This document shows, in pieces, positions 56,369 through 64,000 of a stretch of 64,000 nt of DNA; the stretch's first letter is position 1, and the number at the start of each line of letters is the position of its first letter. Both the position numbers and the translations under genes were made by a program. The notes beneath the pieces were generated by a model. It made no database searches and had not been told where the DNA came from. It saw nothing but the letters and a program-made list of their open reading frames with translations. This stretch comes from Pseudopithomyces maydicus (taxonomy: Eukaryota; Ascomycota; Dothideomycetes; Pleosporales; Didymosphaeriaceae). The DNA is taken from contig JANTUC010000003.1 of NCBI GenBank assembly GCA_026873275.1, positions 930,001 to 994,000 of the forward strand, in the 5' to 3' direction.

Positions 56369-57523
56369 ATGTCTATTCCTAACTCTAGCAACTCCATTGC
56401 TGATGCTGATAACGTACGTTCAGATACTTCTTTCGAAAGTTCTGAGACATGCTGGGTTGACTCCTCCCATGAGTATACGTACGATCTACAAGCGTTGAAA
56501 GACGATCTTCTAAATTTGTATGGTCTTGATTGGGATGATAATCTGCAAACACTTGAGGCGACAATTCCTCCCAACGCGTGCGCTCTTATCCCACCATTCT
56601 ATATCCAAGTATTTGTTGCAGGCGAAGGTGCAATGGGCGCCGTTTGGTTTTGTTTACCGAAAAGCTTTGTATTGGCGGCGAAGCATGCCAAAGAACGCAT
56701 GTCCCCCTTTTCAATTGCAAAGATCAAGTCAAACCTGGTTGCGGTGAAGACCTCTGAGGGGACATATGAGACTTATCCAGCGTTGCGCGAAGTGACAGCG
56801 CTCCAAGAAGTTGCGAGATACGTTGAAGCTGCTGATGACGAGACTGTCCCTCGCTTTGCTTTGCTTCAAGCACACTCATCTGCTCAGCGCGGCGACGAAT
56901 CCTTGATGCCACCCAGGCCCGAATATTGGCTGGCTATGCGTGCTGCATATCCAGCTTTGCCATGGGATAAGGTCCTTGTGGAGTATTCTGCTGGCCTCGA
57001 CGACGATGTATTACAGATTCTCATTTTACACGTCTTCTGTGAAAGCATGAAATCTATCTCGTTCTTACACGAACGTGGCATATTTCACGGTGACGTACAT
57101 GCCGGCAATGTGCTTCTTGAGCTAACGGATGAGCTTCCAGTAGCTTGTTTAATAGATTTCGGACTATCTGGTTCCAAATCTGATGAGCATCGCTGGGCCC
57201 CTGCTGTGGAAAAGGACTATTATGACTTGAGATCCTCAATAGAATTTGGTTGTGGACGTAGAACCCAGTCATGGTTGCCATGCAACGATCAAGTGCCCAA
57301 TTGGTCAGAATTCATGGATTCGATCAACTCCGCGGATGAAGATGATGTAACCGTACTGAGGTCACTGTTGCCGCGAGCAAGAACATTTCTGGAGTCTATA
57401 AGCCCTCAAAAGAAAGCAGACGTGGCTCGATCTTTAAGATCAATTAGCGAGCAGAAGGAAAATGAGCTCTTAGCACATTTCCGGCGTCTAGGTCTCCTTC
57501 CCAATCCGTTGGATGATTTTTAG
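56369..57523 (+). CDS. orphan protein-kinase-like protein
   Basis: A 384-residue intronless frame from ATG 56369. The kinase fold is recognisable. A glycine-rich loop reads AGEGAMGAVWF (near residue 88). The likely beta-3 lysine is in VLAAKHAKE, and ALREVTALQEV may supply the alpha-C glutamate. The catalytic loop is GIFHGDVHAGNVLLE (Asp and Asn present, HGD in place of HRD) and the metal site is LIDFGLSG. The C-lobe after DFG is short (about 110 residues) and lacks a clear APE motif. HGDVHAGN-type loops occur in fungal orphan kinases and in aminoglycoside-phosphotransferase-like proteins, so a small-molecule kinase is possible. The N-terminal 60 residues are acidic and Ser-rich. It stands alone in an AT-rich gene desert, which suits an accessory gene. 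Confidence 0.75.
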   Translation: MSIPNSSNSIADADNVRSDTSFESSETCWVDSSHEYTYDLQALKDDLLNLYGLDWDDNLQTLEATIPPNACALIPPFYIQVFVAGEGAMGAVWFCLPKSFVLAAKHAKERMSPFSIAKIKSNLVAVKTSEGTYETYPALREVTALQEVARYVEAADDETVPRFALLQAHSSAQRGDESLMPPRPEYWLAMRAAYPALPWDKVLVEYSAGLDDDVLQILILHVFCESMKSISFLHERGIFHGDVHAGNVLLELTDELPVACLIDFGLSGSKSDEHRWAPAVEKDYYDLRSSIEFGCGRRTQSWLPCNDQVPNWSEFMDSINSADEDDVTVLRSLLPRARTFLESISPQKKADVARSLRSISEQKENELLAHFRRLGLLPNPLDDF

Positions 57524-59142
57524 TACACGGTCGTTCATATACCCGGACGACAATTAACCAACAGGCAAGCACGCTATTCGAGACTCGTCATTCAATTATC
57601 ATTGTGAGGGTCTAAACACTTGAAAGTGTACCAATAAAATACAAACAATACAATGATACTTTGAATCATGATATCGAGACAGAATGTGGCCACGGTAATA
57701 CTATTGCATTTTCCAAGCTATACTTCTGTCTGTACATTTAGCATCGCGATTATAGTATTATATGCGATACTACAATAGGAGTACACAATTTCAGGCACAT
57801 TGCATTAGCAATAGCGCTACGGGCATGAATACGTATAAATAACATCCTGATACCCAAGCTATCCCTTTTCCTCGCATCATCTACTCACGTTGCTCCATTG
57901 CTCATATCTAGACAGGCCTATAATTCAGCATGACCGCACACATTTTTCACGGGACGAGCTATCCGTTAGAGTTTTACACTCCAATTGCGAGAGCCGGCGA
58001 AGGAGCAAGGATTTCAATCCACCATCTTGTCGTTGGGAAGTGTTGCATTCCGCCGACTTCCTGATCGACTCGTCCAGCGAGAATGCTCTTGGCCATTTAG
58101 ATAGCTGAAAAGGCTCACCAGGAAGAAGAGGGGTCAATATAATATTCACCATTATAACACTACACTGTGTTTGGCTGTTTCTTCGCAGGACCCAGTCAAC
58201 GCAATTCATACTCATAATCAGTAATGTATAGCTTTCATTGGGTTAGAAAACAGATACGTATGATAACGGCTATAGATCGCTTAGCGCGAGGGGTACATAC
58301 CTCAACGAGTTCAACGGGGCGCTACATAGGTACCTATCCTGCTTGCCATGCCATCTTGGCAATTATACCCAAATGAGGAAGTATCACTTGACGAGATCAA
58401 GGCCCCGGGGGTGTCGAACATGATGATAAACTCAAGACAGGGGCGTTGCTCACCATCCCGGCTTACGGCGCGACCCACAACAAGGCGTTTTCTGGTTGTT
58501 GCCTCTAGCGAATACGCTACTACCTATTCTGATCCCGTGGTGATAGAGCGCCAGCTTGCATGGAAGACTCCTCGAATTACAATGTCGCAGTTTGAGGACA
58601 CTGCGTTGGGTGTTGTGTTCTCACAATGGCGAAAAGCTCTGTCGCAGTATAGAGAGGCTGTGGGGCGTAATCAGTCGGCTATCCGCACTTGATGATGACC
58701 TGTGAATTGCTGTCAGATGATTGATTTGATCATGGGCTTGAGGATGCCGCCAAGAGATTGGTTAGTTCCAGTGGCTTGAATCATCATCTCTCTTGAAAAT
58801 GGTAGTGTTGGAAAAAAAATGACATCTTCTCTCCCAGTCAATGACAAATTCCAACGTCCATTTAAAACCGTGGTGTCTATCTAGCTTCCTTGGGCGGCAC
58901 AACAGCCGTGCGTATATTTAGCCGTCAAGGGCACAGCGCAGCACATTGGATCCCAACGGCTTGGAGGTGGGGTCCAATCCGCGCACAAGCAATCTATTGA
59001 CTAGAGTGCCGCCGTAGGTACCCAAGCCAAGGTACGTACGAATGCCAGCTAGTGAACCCGTCTCGCGGCACCCACTATGCCGAGTGGAGGGTAGAATCCT
59101 CCGCGGAAGGCGCGTTACTCGCATCACAATATTCCGTCTGAC

Positions 59143-59159
59143 ATGTATGTATGTATGTA
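59143..59159 (+). repeat. short TATG tetranucleotide repeat
   Basis: About four copies of TATG (read as GTAT/ATGT) in intergenic DNA. Confidence 0.6.
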
Positions 59160-60417
59160 CCAGTATATACATACTATCGTGCATCGCATCCAAAGAAGCC
59201 GCTGCACAATTCCCGAGATGCAAGGTTAGCGGGCGGGTCCTCGGTTTTCGCATCCCTACGCAGGTCCCACGCCTCCTCCCACGCCTCCTACCGTGCCCCA
59301 TCTATCTAGGTAAGTGCGTAGAGTAATTCCCGGGGCACTGATAAACTCGAGTTCAAGCTCAAGGTTTCGCTGTACGAAGAGAGGATAGCTAGGAAACAAC
59401 CAAGATGATCATGATGGAGAATTTCAACACTATGGTGGAAGGGTTTGAGATATATTCACGGTTAAGAGTCTTGCATGAACAGCTAGGGCCGAGCGAGCGA
59501 TATGGGAAAGTGACGAAGAGAAAGAAACGGTCGTCTTGCCAGAATTGGTATGTCACCAGAAGATTGTCGCCGGAGAGATTGACGCAGGAGAAGCGGGGCG
59601 TAGGTGGGATTTGATTTACAACTGTCCCTGGGAGGGAGGAGATCACGCTCGGCTAGGCAGTCCAGGCACAAGGCAAACCGTTAGTCAGAGTTTCCGCATT
59701 GAGCGCATGCAGCTCATCGTGAGGGTCCTGGGGTACAGCTCGGCTCCCCAGCTTCTCCAGACGGCGGTGCTCGCACTGACAGTGTCGCGTGCGTAGCAAA
59801 GTTTGTGGATTATACAGGTGCTGGTGAGGTGTACTTGTCGGCGACGAGGCCGTGGTGAGGTTTGCGTTGCATGCAGAGAGCGGGCAGGGTCCGAGCCCTG
59901 TCTCGAGGAATGGTGCAGGATTGGCAAGGGCTGCATGAAAGGCAGTGGAGTGGATGGGAGATGGGTGAGTGTTATCAGAGCAAATGGACGGTGCCCCGAA
60001 AGCGGAATTCGCGCGAATCCTGCTGCGTCCTCGCCCCCCTCCCCCCATGCGTGCCGGCAGTGCGGCACAGCAGTCGCGAGGGTTGGGATGTGCAGCTGCA
60101 TGGCGTCCCAAGAGAGCGGTGCCGACACTGGCCGTCAGAGGCGGACGGCACAGATGGAAGAATCAGGTAGGCGGAATTGGGCCGGCAGGGCTTTAGTCCA
60201 AGAAGGACAAGCGAGATGGGCAGCCAAGCTATAAGGCTTCTCTGGTAGTGGCTGGGCGGGCTTCTGGCCCTCTGGAGGCCAGCAGTTGGAATCCCTCGCG
60301 GTAGCCGATATCAGCGGCGTCAGTAAGCGACGGGGTGACCACGTGAGGATGCCCGATCCATGGCTCGACGGTGGTCGCACGGCTCGCAGGGCAGCGCTGA
60401 TAACGGACGCTCGATGA

Positions 60418-60500
60418 TGGCGGCGGCGGCGGTGGTGGTGATGGTGGTAATGTTTATGGCAGTGGTGGTGGTGGTAGTGTGGTGGTAGTGGTGGCGGCGG
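60418..60500 (+). repeat. GGC/GGT-rich imperfect triplet repeat
   Basis: An imperfect run of GGC and GGT triplets with a few ATG/TAG interruptions. Its open frames on the minus strand give His-rich shadow proteins and are not called. Confidence 0.7.
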
Positions 60501-61260
60501 ACGGCGTGCTCCAGGATGCAGCAGCGGGGAGGGGCCGCGGATGTAACGCTCTCCAGTACTGTAGGTAGTCCAGGGCGTCCTCCCGAGGTCGGCCCTGGTC
60601 CCTCCTCCTCCAGACTCCTCCTCCTCCCTCAGCGGAACCGCCGAGCGGCTGCCAAGCCAGTGTAAGCAGTGCAAGCAGCACTAAGAACACCGCGCGCGCG
60701 AATGGCGTTATCGCACGACACCGACTCGACAGCCGCCCTGGCCAATGGCGCGACGTCCGTTCCGTGGCAACAAGGCTTCAAGGCCTGCTCGCTCCCGCAC
60801 GCCGCCCACCGTGTCTGTCAGTCTATCAGTTGCAAATTCGCCCTCGCGCGTGGTGGCAACCAGCGACCGCAGCCCAGCCCGCGTCCAGCCCAATCGAAAC
60901 GCACCTCGGTGCTGACGCCAACTGCGCGCGGCCAGGGTGCTCGCGGAGGATGCGTCGAGGATGCGTCGACGGCCAATATAACGCCGTATCAGTCTTCTGG
61001 GTGGCGCTTGCGACATTCTACGTGCCTTCCTATCTCGCATTAGCAGCAGGCGGCGCTCCATGCTGTGGTCAGGCCCTCCCTTCCGCTTCGGGAAGTTCAC
61101 GCCCGGGGCTCGTGCATCGCGCCCAGATATCGCATATTGCTCCCCCTCAAATGCCAGCCAGAGCCCACGACAAGTTCCTGTCCTCGTCCACCTCACTCGC
61201 TCTGAGCGTGCACTTGCAGGTCCCTTCATTCCACACCTGCCGTGACAAGTATCCTTCATC

Positions 61261-63308
61261 ATGCCTGTCGGTGAAGAGTCCGTCATCGTATGTTGACTTG
61301 TCCCAACCATATGCCACACACCATCCATCCGTACTGACCACCAGACAGCAAGCCACCACCTTGGACCGCGCCTTCGTGGACGGTTCCGGTGACCCGGAGC
61401 GCAAGCACCCGGAGGCCCATGGCACCACCCCGCCCGCCTACCTTCTCTCCGAGGGCAAGGCCACTCTCCAGGAAAGCTACCTGGCCACCGACCGGGATGA
61501 CTTCCCCACCGAGGAGCAGATGCGCACCCTGCGCCGTGTGCCCCAGAAGATCCCCTTGAAGATCTTCACCATTGGTTTCGTCGAGCTGTGCGAGCGCATG
61601 TCGTACTACGGTACCGTCGTCGTCTACTCCAACTTCATCAACAAGGGTCAGTTCAACGCCAAAGGCGAGCGCGTCGCTACCCGCACCGGTGCTGCCGTCA
61701 ACCCCGCCAGCGATGACGCCCAGCCCGGTGCCCTCGGCTTGGGCAAGCAGATTGCCTTCTCCCTGACCACCTTCAACTCTTTCTGGGTCTACGTCTGCCC
61801 CCTGTTCGGTGCCTGGATTGCCGACAAGTATCTCGGTCGTTACAAGACCATCTTCTACTCGGTCCTCATCGCTGAAATCGGTCACACCATCCTCGTCGTC
61901 TCTGCTGCCCCCTCCGTCATGGACAAGCCCCACACTTCGCTCGGCGTCTTCATCCTCGGTCTGCTCATCACTGGTTTTGGCACGGGTACTTTCAAGCCCA
62001 ACATTTCCCCGCTCATCATGGAGCAGCTTCCCGAAGAGCCCCTCCACGTTGTCGAGCAGAAGGGCGAGCTCGTCATTGTCGACCCTGCCATCACTGCCAC
62101 CCGTGTCTACAACTGGTTCTACTGGTTCATCAACTGGGGTGCCCTCGCTGGCCAGCTCGGCATGGTCTTCGCTGAACGTTACGTCGGTTTCTACTGCGCC
62201 TTCTTGATTCCCCTCGTCTTCTTCCTGCTCGCCGTCCCCGTTTTGATTCTCTGCAAGAAGCAGTACAAGCTGACACCTCCCTCGGGAAGTGTGCTCGGTC
62301 CTGCTGTCAAGCTCTTCTTCAAGGCTCTCGGCCACGGTGTTGTTGCCAACCCCGTCCAGACCATCAAGAACTGGAGGAAGGGTGACGGATGGGAGCTCGT
62401 CAAGCCCTCCCACCTCGGTGCCAACAAGCCCTCGTGGTACAACTTCGACGACGCCTGGGTTGACGAGGTCCGTCGTGGATGGGGTGCTTGCGGTGTCTTC
62501 ATGTGGGTGCCCATCTACTGGCTCGCCTACCGCCAAATGGACAACAACTTGACTTCCATGTGCGCCACCATGGCCCTTCACGGAACTCCCAACGATCTTC
62601 TGCAGAACATGGACCCCATCACCCTCATTGTTCTCGTGCCCAGTAAGTTGCCCCGACAGTGGATATTTTCGCGTCTGTGCAGTTGCTAATATGCTACCAG
62701 TCTTCGATCTGTACATCTACCCCTTCCTCCGCAAGCACAAGATCAACTTCTCTCCCATCAAGAAGATCTGCGCTGGTTTCATCTTCGGTGGATTCGCCAT
62801 GTTGTGGGCTACTGTTCTCCAGTACTACGTGTACAAGACCTCTGGCTACTACGACACTCACGACCCCGACTACAGGTCGCCCATCAACGTCTGGGCCGTG
62901 ACTGGTGTCTACGTCCTCGTCGCCATCTCTGAGATCTTCGCCTCCGTCACCACCCTCGAGTACGCCTATACCAAGGCCCCCAAGAACATGAGGTCCTTGG
63001 TCATGGGTGTCCAGTGCTTCACCACTGCTTTCTCTGCTGCCCTCGCCCAGGCCTTCACCCCGCTCACCAACGACCCCCACCTTGTCTGGAACTACGGAGC
63101 CGTCACCATCATCTCCTTCGTCGTCGGTATCGCCTTCTACATTGTCTACTACAAGGCCGACCAGGCCGAGCAAGAGCTCAACCTGCTCCCCACTGGCCAG
63201 TTTGGCAATGCCGCGCAGAGCGAGGACGTTGAGCGCCGTCTCAGCGCCGCCACCGAGAAGAAGGTTGCGTCTGAGGCAGCGCCTGAGACCCTGCCCGAGA
63301 AGATCTAA
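61261..63308 (+). CDS. PTR2: di/tripeptide:H+ symporter of the POT/PTR family
   Basis: Ptr2-type transporters import di- and tripeptides at the plasma membrane with protons. Exons are 61261-61287, 61349-62642 and 62701-63308, giving 642 residues. The first exon encodes only MPVGEESVI, chosen because its GTATGT donor joins in phase to QATTLDRAFVDG. A longer open frame upstream is a shadow. The POT signatures are present: ELCERMSYYGTVVVYSNFIN in TM1 and FGAWIADKYLGRYKTI after TM2. The second signature spans GFGTGTFKPNISPL, and the FYxxINxG motif is seen as YNWFYWFINWGALAG. The long central loop and late helices (GVQCFTTAFSAALAQAFTPL) are typical. The tail is hydrophilic and ends with many Glu residues. 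Codons are strongly C-biased, suggesting high expression. Confidence 0.97.
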
Positions 63309-64000
63309 ATGGATGTGTAATGTATGTAGTCTCTGGGCATGATTGGGCTGTGCTTTCTTGTGCCCGTTGGAAAGGAAGAGATACCCGATCGTGATGCATT
63401 TACCAGCAGCGTGTCGCGCCGTGAGATCGCGCACCGCTACACTTGCTGTATATCGTAGCAACCTCTTAATATTTACTCTCACTTATTCACACATACCGCT
63501 CATTCACATTTGCAACCACCAACGTGTCCATGTGTGTTCATAAACTTTTCATTTCGCAGATGCCGTGGTCGCTGCTGTGTTACCCTCGAATCTACCTTGC
63601 TTCGTATTCATCGTACAAACACTATGGACCTCATGCGCGCTAGTCCCCTCACAGCCAGGTGTGCCCCCCAATGGATCCAACTGCATCCCGAAGGTAGCCC
63701 CGCAAGCCTAATCTTGAAATCAACCCCATCTTTGCAACTGTTCTTGGATTTCCTTTGTCCCCCGCACGCATCGCGTCGTGAGAGCAAGCTCCACAGCCAA
63801 GTCGCGCAGCCGCATGGCGGTGGGAGTGGCGCGACTTGGCTGGACAAGCTGAGGCGAAGCTAGAAAGGGGTGCGATAAGAGCGCCGAGTGGCTTGGCTGG
63901 GGGCATGGCGATTGCTTTGCTTTGGCCTTGGGTTGGGTTTATCTTCCTACCTAGTTGGATAGCTAAATACTGCGTGCGTGGTTGTGGAAACGTGGTGTGG
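63309..64000. other. 3' flank of PTR2, no gene recognised
   Basis: A 692-nt stretch to the window end. Overlapping short frames on both strands (about 63510-63863 and 63608-63906) have no domain. Confidence 0.5.

Larger units (their letters stand above)
57524..61260. other. large intergenic region upstream of PTR2
   Basis: This 3.7-kb stretch is AT-rich to about 58300 and GC-rich after 59700. A 114-codon plus-strand frame at 58348-58692 could be a small gene but shows no domain. The GC-rich part has many overlapping open frames on both strands and simple repeats. The last few hundred bases are the PTR2 promoter and leader. Confidence 0.45.

Noticed and set aside
53538..58300. Transposon or RIP-mutated repeat
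   Set aside because: Parts of the stretch are AT-rich, but I found no terminal repeats, target duplications or transposase or reverse-transcriptase motifs.
58348..58692. 114-codon frame as a small gene
   Set aside because: No domain or signal and no promoter evidence. Not called, but not excluded.
59653..60674. Several overlapping open frames on both strands
   Set aside because: They arise from GC-rich simple-sequence DNA, including a GGC/GGT repeat, and encode His-, Arg- or Pro-rich non-proteins.
60764..61260. Extension of PTR2 to an upstream start in the same frame
   Set aside because: The extra 160 residues are low-complexity and GC-driven. The short exon at 61261 with its GTATGT donor gives the usual Ptr2 N-terminus.
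61283..62716. 477-codon open frame on the minus strand opposite PTR2
   Set aside because: It is the antisense shadow of a strongly codon-biased transporter gene and encodes a Gly/Val/Asp/Glu-rich non-protein.

Overview
The window is nuclear DNA of a filamentous ascomycete (Pezizomycotina, probably a dothideomycete). Genes are split by short introns of about 45-80 nt with GT..AG ends and CTRAC-like branch points. The products are typical fungal ones: epsilon-COP, the Mediator kinase Ssn3, a Zn2Cys6 regulator, fungal-type GTP cyclohydrolase II and a highly reducing polyketide synthase (HR-PKS). No operons, rRNA, CRISPR arrays or intact transposons were seen.

Layout. 1-8.7 kb: gamma-tubulin (3' end outside the window), a Pgc1-like phosphodiesterase, epsilon-coatomer, a small-molecule methyltransferase and spermidine synthase. 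10.8-19.2 kb: an NAD kinase with a one-base frame break, a Leu3/PrtT-like Zn2Cys6 factor, an intron-containing tRNA-Ala(AGC), and an unusual E2-like (UBC-fold) protein. 19.7-34.7 kb: a secondary-metabolite cluster. 34.7-38.4 kb: a gene-poor, relic-like stretch holding one tiny gene for a secreted, Kex2-processed cysteine-rich peptide. 38.4-53.5 kb: GTP cyclohydrolase II, a sugar transporter, Ssn3/Cdk8, a secreted CAP protein, a disordered repeat protein, a secreted type-B carboxylesterase and a short-chain dehydrogenase. 53.5-61.2 kb: mostly empty DNA with one orphan kinase-like gene. 61.3-63.3 kb: a PTR2 peptide transporter.

The cluster is the main accessory system. It has an HR-PKS with KS-AT-DH-CMeT-ER-KR-ACP order and no release domain. 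Sharing its upstream region is a divergent FSH1/LovG-like serine hydrolase, the likely off-loading enzyme. Next come a DHA2-type MFS exporter, a rhodopsin-fold integral membrane protein and a CFAS-like methyltransferase. The transporter, hydrolase and membrane protein read cleanly. The methyltransferase is broken by a stop and a frame change, and the PKS reading frame is broken at three homopolymer runs. A fourth break of the same kind lies in the NAD kinase. Either the cluster is decaying or the assembly drops bases in homopolymers; raw reads would separate the two.

Exon limits come from reading splice signals and frame continuity by eye, without transcripts or database searches. Where a boundary is uncertain the entry says so.
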